64,000 nucleotides of DNA, taken from NCBI RefSeq assembly GCF_014647835.1, contig NZ_BMPY01000002.1, forward strand, positions 269,680 to 333,679, given 5' to 3'. Both the position numbers and the translations under genes were made by a program. This stretch comes from Microbispora rosea subsp. aerata. Its GTDB lineage: Bacteria; Actinomycetota; Actinomycetes; Streptosporangiales; Streptosporangiaceae. This document shows, piece by piece, positions 31,809 through 39,692 of the stretch (position 1 is its first letter; every line of letters begins with the position of its first letter). The notes below the pieces were generated by a model. The model made no database searches. It was not told where the DNA came from and saw only the letters and a list, made by a program, of their open reading frames with translations.

Positions 31809-33221
31809 TCAGACATGATCGTGGGTGGTCAGCCGCCGATGGGCGTCGGCTCCGGCCCGGGCGGCCGCGTCCGCCGGGACGGTGCGCAGATCCCCGCCGT
31901 CCACCACGGTCCTGCCGCCGACGAACAGCCGGGCGAGCGGCGGGGTGGCGCCGTACGCGAACGCGACGACGGGGTCGTCGATCGCGGCGTGGAAGCCGCC
32001 GAGCCGCCACAGCGCCACGTCGGCGAGCTTGCCGGGCTCCAGGGAGCCGATCTCCGCCTCCCTGCCGAGGCAGCGGGCGCCGCCGAGCGTGGCCATCTCC
32101 AGGGCCTGGCGCGCGGTGAGCGCGCGCGGGCCGTACCGCGCCCGCTGCGTGAGCATGGCCATGCGGATCTCCCCGGCCAGCGGCGTCATCTCGCTGGAGG
32201 CCGCGCCGTCGACGCCGAGCCCGACCGGCGCGCCCGCGGCCAGCAGCTCGCTGATCCTGGCGATGCCCGCGCCGAGGCGGCCGTTGGACGACGGGCAGTG
32301 GGCCGTGCCCGTGCCGGTCTCGGCGAAGCGCCGCACGTCCTTGTCGGTCAGATGGACGCAGTGGGCCAGCCACACGTCGGGACCCAGCCAGCCGAGCCGG
32401 TCGAGATACTCCACGGGCAGCACGCCGAACTGCTCCCTGCAGTGCTCGTCTTCGTCGGCCGTCTCCGCCACGTGCGTGTGCAGCCGCACACCGTGGGAGC
32501 GGGCGAGGGCGGCCGAGCGGGTCATCAGCTCCCCGCTGACCGAGAACGGCGAGCAGGGGGCGACCGCGACGCGCAGCATCGACCCGAACGACGGATCGTG
32601 ATATTTCCGGATCGCGTCATCGGTAGCTTGGAGGATCTCGTCGGTGTCCTCCACGACCTCGTCCGGCGGCAGGCCGCCCTGCGAGGTGCCCCGGTCCATC
32701 GACCCCCGGCAGGGATGGAAGCGCAGCCCGACCCGCCGCGCGGCCTCGATCTCCGCCTCGAACAGGTCTCCCCTGCCCTTGGGGAAGATGTAGTGGTGGT
32801 CGGTCGAGGTCGTGCAGCCCGACAGCGCCAGCCAGGCCAGGCCCGCCGTCGCGGCGCCGGACACCACCTCGGCGTCCATCCGCGCCCACAGCCGGTAGCT
32901 CGCCACCAGCCACTCGAACAGCGTGCCGTCCGGAGTCACCCCCTGGGCCGCCCACTGGTAGAGGTGATGGTGGGTGTTGACCAGGCCGGGGGTGGCCAGG
33001 CAGCCCGAGCCGTCGACGCGTTCGGCCCCCTCGGGAACGGCCGGCGCGGGGCCGGGGCCGACCGCCGTGATCAGGCCGTCCTCCACGACGACGTGCCCGG
33101 ACGGGATCTCCTCTCCCACGACCGGGACGACGTAGGCGTTCTCGATGACCACCGGGCGCTGAGACTCAGCCAACGGGACCCCCGTGCATAGACGATTCGG
33201 GCGCTTCCCCTCGCGGATCAC
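31809..33221 (-). CDS. 8-oxoguanine / guanine deaminase-like amidohydrolase
   Basis: Metal-dependent purine deaminase of the ATZ/TRZ group, most like 8-oxoguanine deaminase found in urate clusters. It has NTHHHLYQWAAQG (metal HxH) near residue 82, HTHVAETADEDEH near 248, AHCVHLTD near 283, and VDGAASSEM (catalytic Asp) near 332. Product would be urate from 8-oxoguanine or xanthine from guanine, feeding the operon. The frame starts with GTG at 33221, but a TTG at 33173 with GGGGG upstream gives a better-aligned N-terminus (MAESQRPVVIENA), so the exact start is open. Confidence 0.88.
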   Translation of the reverse strand: MIREGKRPNRLCTGVPLAESQRPVVIENAYVVPVVGEEIPSGHVVVEDGLITAVGPGPAPAVPEGAERVDGSGCLATPGLVNTHHHLYQWAAQGVTPDGTLFEWLVASYRLWARMDAEVVSGAATAGLAWLALSGCTTSTDHHYIFPKGRGDLFEAEIEAARRVGLRFHPCRGSMDRGTSQGGLPPDEVVEDTDEILQATDDAIRKYHDPSFGSMLRVAVAPCSPFSVSGELMTRSAALARSHGVRLHTHVAETADEDEHCREQFGVLPVEYLDRLGWLGPDVWLAHCVHLTDKDVRRFAETGTGTAHCPSSNGRLGAGIARISELLAAGAPVGLGVDGAASSEMTPLAGEIRMAMLTQRARYGPRALTARQALEMATLGGARCLGREAEIGSLEPGKLADVALWRLGGFHAAIDDPVVAFAYGATPPLARLFVGGRTVVDGGDLRTVPADAAARAGADAHRRLTTHDHV

Positions 33222-33266
33222 TACCCGCCCGCGACAGCCCCGCGACGACTCGGAAAGCGCGGCGGG

Positions 33267-33800
33267 TCATGCGCGGGAGCCGGTTTCCGCGCGGCGGGCG
33301 GCGGCCAGGCGGACCGCGTCGAGGATCTTCTCGTATCCGGTGCAGCGGCACAGGTTGCCGGCCAGGGCCTCGCGGATGTCGGCGTCCGGCGGCACCCCGT
33401 CGGCGCTCGCGAGCAGCGCGTGGGCCTGGACGATGAGACCGGGGGTGCAGAAGCCGCACTGCACAGCCCCCGCGTCCACGAACGCGCGCTGCACCTCGTC
33501 CAGCGCGCCGTCCCGCCCGCCGCGCCGCCCGTCGCCGGCTTCACCGCCGGGTCCGCCGCCGGGGGCCAGGCCCTCGACCGTCACCACCTCGCGTCCCTCC
33601 GCCTGACCGGCGGCGACCAGGCAGGCGCAGACCGGCGTGCCGTCGAGATAGACCGTGCAGGACCCGCATTCCCCCTGTTCGCAGGCGTTCTTGGCACCGG
33701 GCAGGCCGAGCCGCTCGCGCAGGACGTACAGCAGGCTCTCACCCTCCCACACGTCGTCGGCCGTCATCGGGCGGCCGTTCACGGTCACGTTCACCCTCAT
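33267..33800 (-). CDS. Xanthine dehydrogenase-type 2Fe-2S subunit
   Basis: Electron-transfer subunit of a molybdenum hydroxylase. The 177-residue protein has the plant-type cluster CEQGECGSCTVYLDG with a downstream Cys (residues 39-60) and the second cluster set CGFCTPG and CRCTGYEKI near 120-160. The ATG at 33800 overlaps the FAD subunit gene (ATGA). The usual third partner, the large molybdopterin subunit, is absent: the next gene is the deaminase. Confidence 0.92.
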   Translation of the reverse strand: MRVNVTVNGRPMTADDVWEGESLLYVLRERLGLPGAKNACEQGECGSCTVYLDGTPVCACLVAAGQAEGREVVTVEGLAPGGGPGGEAGDGRRGGRDGALDEVQRAFVDAGAVQCGFCTPGLIVQAHALLASADGVPPDADIREALAGNLCRCTGYEKILDAVRLAAARRAETGSRA

Positions 33801-34672
33801 CGCGCGCTCCCCCCGCGGTCGTCGGCCCTGAAGTCGTCCCAGGCCCAGCCCAGCGCCCGGCGCGCCATCACGGCCAGCGCGTGCGTCCGGTAGGCGGCCC
33901 GGCCCCGTACGTCGTCGATGGGCGCGGCGGAGGCGGCCACGAGCTCGCCGAACCGGCGGGCGACGCCGGGATCGAGCGGGCCCCGGCCGTCCCAGTCCAG
34001 CGCGCCGGACGCGAAGTCCTCGGCCTCGGCGGCGCGGCGCGGCGTCGGCGCGGCCGAGCCGATGCCGGCGCCCACCCTCCGCTCCCGCGAATCGAGGGCG
34101 ACCGCGAACGAGCACACCGCGATCACCATCGCGTTCCTCGTGCCGATCTTCGAGAAGTACTGCGGGCCGGTGGCGGACGGGATCCGCACGGCCCGGATCA
34201 GCTCGTCGGGGGCGAGCGCGTTGCGCTTCACCCCCGTGTAGAACTCCCCGATCGGGATCAGCCGCGTGCCGCGCACCGACTCGGCCTCCACGACCGCGCC
34301 GCAGGCCAGCAGCGGCGGGTGGCTGTCGCCCGCGGGCGAGGCCGCGCCGAGGTTGCCCGCGACCGTGCCGCGGTTGCGGATCTGCGGCGACCCGACCGTA
34401 CGGGACGCCTGGGCCAGCCCGGGCAGATCGGCCCCCAGCTCGGCGATCAGCCGGGCATAGGTCACCCCGGCGCCGAGGCGGATCACCTCGCCCTCCCGCG
34501 ACCACTCCCGCAGCTCGGGGATCGGGGTGAGGTCGAGCAGCGCGGCCGGGCGGCCCTTGTCGAGGTTGATCTCGACCATGACGTCGGTGCCGCCCTGGAT
34601 CGGCGTGGCCTCGGGCCGCCCGGCCTTCAGCTCCAGGGCCTCCGCCCAGCTCCGCGGTCGCAGGAAGTCCAT
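33797..34672 (-). CDS. Xanthine dehydrogenase-type FAD subunit
   Basis: Flavin subunit of the molybdenum hydroxylase family. The 291-residue protein has the FAD-binding loop PIQGGTDVMVEIN near residue 23, SPQIRNRGTVAGNLGAASPAGD near 95, and a CO_deh_flav_C domain from about 180. It overlaps the 2Fe-2S gene downstream and ends up four bases from the uricase stop upstream. Together they would pass electrons from purine hydroxylation to NAD, if a large subunit is made from elsewhere in the genome. Confidence 0.92.
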   Translation of the reverse strand: MDFLRPRSWAEALELKAGRPEATPIQGGTDVMVEINLDKGRPAALLDLTPIPELREWSREGEVIRLGAGVTYARLIAELGADLPGLAQASRTVGSPQIRNRGTVAGNLGAASPAGDSHPPLLACGAVVEAESVRGTRLIPIGEFYTGVKRNALAPDELIRAVRIPSATGPQYFSKIGTRNAMVIAVCSFAVALDSRERRVGAGIGSAAPTPRRAAEAEDFASGALDWDGRGPLDPGVARRFGELVAASAAPIDDVRGRAAYRTHALAVMARRALGWAWDDFRADDRGGSAR

Positions 34673-34676
34673 CGGT

Positions 34677-35537
34677 TCACTCCCACGCCGGGCCGGGGGC
34701 GGGCGCGTCCTCGCGCAGCACCGTGCCCTCGATCAGCCCGTACGGCCGGTCGGCGGCGAAGAAGACCTCGCCGTCGTTGTCCAGCCCGAACGGCTCGAGG
34801 TCCACCAGGAAGTGGTGCTTGTTCGGCAGCGACAGCCGCACCTCGCAGACCCCCGGGCACTCGGCCAGCACCCGCGAGCCCATGGCGTACAGGGTCTGCT
34901 GCAGGGACAGGCTGTAGGTGTCGGCGAATGCCGCGAGCAGGGCGGCCCGCGCGTTCTCGTAGGTCTTGTCCCAATCCTGGGATGCGTCCGTGTGCCGCCA
35001 CGTCGCGTCCACGGCGGTGGCCAGGACGCGGTCGCGGGTCTCCGGCAGCGTCGTGTACTCGTCCTTTACGAAGCCCCAGAACTCGGAGTTGGTCGTGTTG
35101 AGCACCACGAGGTCCCGCAAACCGGACACGACCCATGACCGCGTCCCGTCGTAGTGGGCGACGCAGGTGCGGATCTCCCGGCCGGAGCGGACGAACGAGT
35201 GCCCGAACGCGCCGTTGCGCTCCCAGGCGTACTCGTCGATCGCGACCCTCGCGTGGTGGATCGTGGGCTGGGAGTCCACGAAGTGGCGCGCCAGCAGCAG
35301 CGCGAAGTCCTCGATCGCCCCGACGCCGTGTTTCTTGGCGAACGCGAAGACCGTGTTCTTCTGCGTGTCGGTGGGCAGGACGGCGGAGTTGTCCCCGCTC
35401 AGGTGAACCTCGGTCATGTCGCCCGACAACGACGTGCTGACCGTGAGGTCCTTGATCCGGTGGGCGTCCCCGTGCCGGGTCACCCGCACGACTCTCGTCT
35501 CGGCCTTGCCGTACCTGTTGGGTCCCAGAACGGCCAA
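34677..35537 (-). CDS. Urate oxidase (uricase)
   Basis: Cofactor-free oxidation of urate to 5-hydroxyisourate. The 286-residue T-fold protein begins LGPNRYGKAETRVVRV, has the catalytic Lys/Thr region (TDTQKNTVFAFAKKHG near residue 62), LVVLNTTNSEFWGF near 150, and ends with the NKHHFLVDLEPFG motif near 245. I place the start at a TTG (35537) with GGGGGAG six bases upstream, three bases after the upstream stop. In-frame sequence further upstream is read-through of the neighbouring gene in another frame. Confidence 0.94.
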   Translation of the reverse strand: MAVLGPNRYGKAETRVVRVTRHGDAHRIKDLTVSTSLSGDMTEVHLSGDNSAVLPTDTQKNTVFAFAKKHGVGAIEDFALLLARHFVDSQPTIHHARVAIDEYAWERNGAFGHSFVRSGREIRTCVAHYDGTRSWVVSGLRDLVVLNTTNSEFWGFVKDEYTTLPETRDRVLATAVDATWRHTDASQDWDKTYENARAALLAAFADTYSLSLQQTLYAMGSRVLAECPGVCEVRLSLPNKHHFLVDLEPFGLDNDGEVFFAADRPYGLIEGTVLREDAPAPGPAWE

Positions 35538-35539
35538 CG

Positions 35540-35887
35540 CTAGCTCCCCCGATAGGTCGAGTAGGCGAACGGGCTCAGCAGCAGCGGCACGTGGTAGTGC
35601 TCGCCGGCCTCCCGGATGGAGAACACGACGCTCACCTCGGGGAAGAACGCGTCGTCCCCCAGGTAGGCGCCGGTGTCGAACACGAGCCGGTAGGTCCCCG
35701 GGCGCGGGTCCTCGGCCGGGTCCCATTCCCGGCCCAGCGGCGTCCACTCCCGGATGCGGCCGTCGCCGTCGGTGCGGCCCTCCGCGACCGGCACGAACCC
35801 GTGCGCGGCGCGGCGCGACAGCCGTACGAACACGTCCTTGGCCGGTCTTCCCGCCGCGGTGTCGAGCACGTGTGTCGAAAGGCTCAC
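35540..35887 (-). CDS. uraH: 5-hydroxyisourate hydrolase
   Basis: Transthyretin-like enzyme that hydrolyses 5-hydroxyisourate to OHCU. The 115-residue protein starts at a GTG giving LSTHVLDTAAGRPA (catalytic His near residue 6) and ends with the family signature YHVPLLLSPFAYSTYRGS. The GTG overlaps the stop of the decarboxylase gene upstream (GTGA). Confidence 0.96.
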   Translation of the reverse strand: MSLSTHVLDTAAGRPAKDVFVRLSRRAAHGFVPVAEGRTDGDGRIREWTPLGREWDPAEDPRPGTYRLVFDTGAYLGDDAFFPEVSVVFSIREAGEHYHVPLLLSPFAYSTYRGS

Positions 35888-36357
35888 CGGCCCTCCCAGA
35901 GCTTGGCCAGCCGCAAGGCGACGATCTCGGACAGCTCGTTTCTCACGACCTTGCGCTCGGTCTCCTCGTCGTTGCCGAGCCGCTCCCGCAGCAGCGCCAG
36001 CAGCTCGCCGGCGCTCCGGCCCGTCGCGCGGACCAGGTACACGTGGCCGAACCGGCTCTCGTAGGCGGCGTTGCCCTCGCGGATCGCGTCGAGCACGTCC
36101 CGCCCGGCGTCCGCGGTGCCGGACTGCTCCGACCGCGACCACGCGGCCTCGCGTCCCGCGTCGCCGGGCCGCTCCCCGATCCGGGGGTGCGCCGCCAGCG
36201 CCTCCAGCACGTCCTGCCAGGTCAGCGCCGCGAGAGCCGACTCGCTCGCGGCGCGCAGCCCGTCGAGATCCTCGTACGGCCCGCGCGCGGCGACCGCCTC
36301 CACCCATCTGGCGGAGGCGCAGCAGGACCGCAGGTCCTCCCGGCTGAGTTCGCGCAT
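35884..36357 (-). CDS. uraD: OHCU decarboxylase
   Basis: Converts 2-oxo-4-hydroxy-4-carboxy-5-ureidoimidazoline to S-allantoin. The 157-residue helical protein has the catalytic HPRIGE motif near residue 56 and ESRFGHVYLVRATGRSA near 100. It is the first gene of the nine-gene urate operon running to 28228, most of whose junctions are overlaps of four bases. Confidence 0.95.
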   Translation of the reverse strand: MRELSREDLRSCCASARWVEAVAARGPYEDLDGLRAASESALAALTWQDVLEALAAHPRIGERPGDAGREAAWSRSEQSGTADAGRDVLDAIREGNAAYESRFGHVYLVRATGRSAGELLALLRERLGNDEETERKVVRNELSEIVALRLAKLWEGR

Positions 36358-36434
36358 GTCCGTCAGTCAACCGCCGGGCCGAAAGCGGGTCCAGCGGCGT
36401 GAGGTCCGAACCGCACCCCCTGCTCCGGGCGCCG

Positions 36435-36454
36435 CTTTGTACGTTGTGACAAAG
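36435..36454. promoter_or_regulatory. Operator-like palindrome upstream of the urate operon
   Basis: CTTTGT-N8-ACAAAG, a perfect 6+6 inverted repeat, lies 78-97 bases before the uraD start in an AT-richer pocket. It is a good candidate for the site of a purine-responsive regulator, but none is encoded next to the operon. Confidence 0.45.
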
Positions 36455-36577
36455 GGGCCGTACGGCCGACAGGAGCAGGCGGCCACCGGGCCGGCGGCAC
36501 GAGGGCCGCGGCCGCAGCGCCGGCGGCGAGAGGGGGGCGGCGGTCGGCGGGCCGCCTCACCGGCGGTCGACGGGGCG

Positions 36578-36737
36578 GCCGCACGAGAAGCTATGGCAGG
36601 AGGGGCCGGCGGTCAGCGAGACCGTCGCACGAGGAGCTACGACACGAGGGACCGGCGGTCGGCTGGGCCGCCGCGCGAGGGGCCGGCGATCAGCGAGCCG
36701 CCGCACGAAGGGCTACGGCACGAGGACCGGCGCTGAC
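36578..36737. repeat. Degenerate 46-bp tandem repeats upstream of nfo
   Basis: Units begin GCCGCACGAGAAGCTATGGC (36578-36623) and are repeated at 36624-36669, in shortened form at 36670-36699, and at 36700-36737. The remainder of the 404-bp gap between uraD and nfo has no gene. Confidence 0.6.
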
Positions 36738-36761
36738 CCGCGCCAATATCCTGGGGGCATC

Positions 36762-37601
36762 ATGACTTCTTCCAATCTCATCGGCGGCCACGTCTTCGTC
36801 GCCGGTGGCCTGGCCAAGGGCGGGCTGAAATACGCCGCCGACATCGGCGCGGAGATGATCCAGGTCTTCGTCACCAACCCGCGGGGCTGGGCGCTCAGCG
36901 AGGGGAACCCCGCCGAGGACGCCAAGCTGCGCGAGTCGGGCATGCCGGTCTTCCTGCACGCCCCCTATCTGGTGAACTGCGGGTCGCCGACCCCGGAGAC
37001 CCTGGAGAACTCCATCGCGGTGATCCGCCACACTCTGCGCAGGGGCGTCGAGACCGGCGCGCTCGGCGTGGTCGTCCACACCGGCTCGGCCGTGAGCCAG
37101 CCGCGCGAGGCCGCGATGCGCCAGATCCACGAGCGCCTGCTGCCGGTGCTCGACGAGCTCCCCGACGACGGCCCCGACCTGCTGCTCGAACCGATGGCGG
37201 GCCAGGGCCAGATGCTGTGCGCGACCGTCCAGGACCTCGGGCCCTATCTGGAGGCCCTCGATCACCACCCCAAGGTCGGCGTGTGCCTCGACACCTGCCA
37301 CGCCTTCGCGGCGGGGCACGACCTGGCCGCGCCGGGCGGGGTGAAGGAGACGATGGACGCCCTGCACGACATCGCCCCCGGCCGGCTCAAGCTGATCCAC
37401 GCCAACGACTCGAAGGACCCCTGCGGCTCCAAGCGGGACCGGCACGAGAACATCGGGGCCGGGCACATCGGCGCCCAGGCGTTCGCCGAGCTGATGCGCC
37501 ACCCCACGGCCGCCGGGGTGCCCATCTGCATCGAGACCCCGGGCAAGGTGGAAAAACACCGCGAGGACATCGAACTGCTCAAGAAACTACGCGGCGACTG
37601 A
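36762..37601 (+). CDS. nfo: Deoxyribonuclease IV (AP endonuclease IV)
   Basis: Zinc-dependent apurinic/apyrimidinic endonuclease for base-excision repair. The 279-residue AP2Ec-type TIM barrel shows metal-binding residues in VFLHAPYLVN near 66, VVVHTGSAV near 106, LLLEPMAGQG near 143, CLDTCHAFAAG near 178, LIHANDSKDPCGSKRDRHENIG near 208 and CIETPG near 260. A TATCCT box ends nine bases before the ATG, so the 5' leader is at most a few bases long. Confidence 0.95.
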   Translation: MTSSNLIGGHVFVAGGLAKGGLKYAADIGAEMIQVFVTNPRGWALSEGNPAEDAKLRESGMPVFLHAPYLVNCGSPTPETLENSIAVIRHTLRRGVETGALGVVVHTGSAVSQPREAAMRQIHERLLPVLDELPDDGPDLLLEPMAGQGQMLCATVQDLGPYLEALDHHPKVGVCLDTCHAFAAGHDLAAPGGVKETMDALHDIAPGRLKLIHANDSKDPCGSKRDRHENIGAGHIGAQAFAELMRHPTAAGVPICIETPGKVEKHREDIELLKKLRGD

Positions 37602-38744
37602 CCGGCGTTCCCCGGCCACCAGGCCCACCGCCCCGCGCGGCCCGGCTCGCGGTCTGCCCGGCGGAGGGCGGCGGCGCGGTCGCCGTGGCGGCGCGCCTGC
37701 CGGTCCCCCAGTGGGCGGCGCCCGACCTCGACGAACCCGGCATCGTCGCGGCCATGCGCGGCCGTATGCCCGTCACCACCGACGAAGCCGAAGCGAGGCC
37801 GCGCGGGCCCATACCGGCACGCGGCCTCGCGGCGACGTCAAGACCACAGCCACCCTCGCGGCCGGAGGAACCCCGAGACGGGCGCGCGGCCTCGCGGCGG
37901 CGGACTGGCGGTTCCAGTGGTCCGGCACGTCCCGGAGGTCGCGGACGGCACGAAGGTCATGGGTATCGCGGCGGTCGCGGCACGGAAGTCGCGAACGCGG
38001 CAGAGGCGTGCGTAACACGGAGGTCACGGCACGGAAGTCGCGAACGCGGCAAAGGCGTGCGTAACGCGGCGGTCGCCAGCGGGGCGAAGGTCACGGGCGG
38101 CGCGGAGGTCATGGGTATCGCGGAGGGCGCGGCATGGAAGTCGCGAACGCGGCAGAGGCGTGCGTAACGCGGAGGTCGCGGCACGGAGGTCGCGGGCGTC
38201 GCGGCGGTCTACGGGGGTGCGGCTCGTCCGGGATGAGCGACGATCGGGATTGGGCCGGGGAGAGGGCGTTCGCGGCGATCCGGCGCCCCCGTATGGCCGG
38301 ATCGCCGCGCACCCCCGATACGCGCTGGCGGGGCCCTTCCCCCCCGAGCAGGGCCCCGCTTGGTAACCATCCGGTGACAACCTGCTCACTTTGTGATTAC
38401 CCCGCGTGTCTTGCGACGTGCGAAAGACTACGAGGTGTAATCGGGCGGCGGGATGGCCGTTCGGACGAGCGGTCTCTAGTTAGCGCCATGCGGCCCGCTC
38501 GCGCGCGACGAGCGGGCCCCGGGAGGCGACGAGCGGTAGGTCGGGGCGCGCGATGACGCCACCGCCCGGCCCGCGGGCCCCGGCGCGCACGCGGATCAGC
38601 CGCCGCGGCGTCGGTGACGGCGAGCGGACAGGGGCGGGAAGACGAGCGTGATCAGCAGCGGCCAGCCGATCGCCGAAGTGAGGGCATGGTCGTGTCCCCG
38701 GCCCGCCTCTGACTCGGCGACGGGCGCGGGGTGACTACGCGCGC
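37602..38744. other. 1.1-kb region without a recognisable gene
   Basis: Between nfo and the LytTR regulator there is no frame with a family signature. The left half carries the repeat block described separately. At 38350-38480 the sequence is AT-richer and may hold promoter elements. A short leftward frame ending at 38596 contains a hydrophobic stretch (SAIGWPLLITLVFPPLSA) that could be a small membrane peptide after the LytTR gene, but it has no clear start codon. Confidence 0.5.
37955..38198. repeat. Nested 49-bp / 152-bp repeats
   Basis: Copies of a 49-base unit starting GGTCGCGGCACGGAAGTCGC lie at 37973-38021, 38022-38070 and 38125-38173, with a partial copy to 38198. The 17-base string GGTCATGGGTATCGCGG occurs at 37955 and again 152 bases later at 38107, so a larger unit has also been duplicated. 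All three reading frames through the block are Arg/Ala-rich and do not look like protein. Confidence 0.7.
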
Positions 38745-39476
38745 TCAGGGACGGAACTGGCGGACGAGCTGCTCGCGCACCTGGCGGGTGTGCCGCCTGC
38801 TCACCGGCAGCGCCTCGCTTCCCACCTGGAGGACCACCCGGCCGGCGTCGAAGCGCAGCTCGCTCACGTGCCGCGCGTTGACGAGGGTGCTGCGATGGGC
38901 TCGGACGAAACCCGCGCCCGCCCAGCGGCGTTCCAGCGCCGCGAGGGACATCCGTACGAGATACACGGCGTCGGCCGTGTGCAGGCGCACGTAGTCGCCG
39001 TGCGCCTCGGCGTAGCACACGTCCTGCCGGGCCACGAACTTCGTACGGCCCCCGAGCTCGACCGGGATCGTCTCCAGGTCCTCCTCCTCGGCGCTCGGAG
39101 GCGAGACGGCGGCCGAGAGCCGGCGTACGGCCTCCGCCAGGCGTTCCGGGCGCACCGGCTTGAGCAGGTAGTCGACGGCCTCCAGCTCGAACGCCTGGAC
39201 CGCGCAGTCGTGGGCGCTGACGAAGACCAGGCGGGGCGGAGTGGGGAAACCGCCGATGAGCCGGGCCAGGTCGAGCCCGTCGAGCCCGGGCATGCGTACG
39301 TCCAGGAAGACGCCGTCGAGGCGCTCCCCGTCGGCGATCATCTGGACCATGTCGTGCAGGGCGGCCCCGCCGTCGGTCGCCGTGCTCACGTGCTCCACCC
39401 GGGCGTCCTGGCGGAGCAGGAAGGCGAGCTCGGACAGGGCGGGGACCTCGTCGTCCACCGCGAGGACACGCAGCAT
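38745..39476 (-). CDS. LytTR-family response regulator
   Basis: DNA-binding response regulator. The 243-residue protein starts MLRVLAVDDEVPAL, with a REC domain whose phospho-acceptor lies in GVFLDVRMPGLDG near residue 54 and Lys in YLLKPVRPERL near 105, and a C-terminal LytTR domain (IPVELGGRTKFVARQDVCYAEAHG to the end, with FVRAHRSTLVN). I chose the start at 39476 because the REC domain begins there. Its natural partner is the LytS-type kinase at 42167-43318, separated from it by two unrelated genes. Confidence 0.9.
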   Translation of the reverse strand: MLRVLAVDDEVPALSELAFLLRQDARVEHVSTATDGGAALHDMVQMIADGERLDGVFLDVRMPGLDGLDLARLIGGFPTPPRLVFVSAHDCAVQAFELEAVDYLLKPVRPERLAEAVRRLSAAVSPPSAEEEDLETIPVELGGRTKFVARQDVCYAEAHGDYVRLHTADAVYLVRMSLAALERRWAGAGFVRAHRSTLVNARHVSELRFDAGRVVLQVGSEALPVSRRHTRQVREQLVRQFRP

Positions 39477-39692
39477 GGCGTCAACCGTGCCGCGTGTGCC
39501 GCCTCGTGCGCAAGGGGTGACCGATCGGTAGGTGACTTTCCCGATACAACTCCGCCGACATCGGTTGACTTCGCGAGTCAATGTTCAGGCCAAGACTAGG
39601 TAGAGCTATCCGACTTTCGCAGGTCAAAAGGCATCTTGTCCCCTCAAGCCTGTTTACCGTGTTAGGGGAACCAGGCCCAACGAGGAACTTCG

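Noticed and set aside
37211-38184. Protein-coding reading of the repeat block after nfo
   Set aside because: All frames through the repeats are low-complexity Arg/Ala/Pro and change abruptly with the repeat phase.
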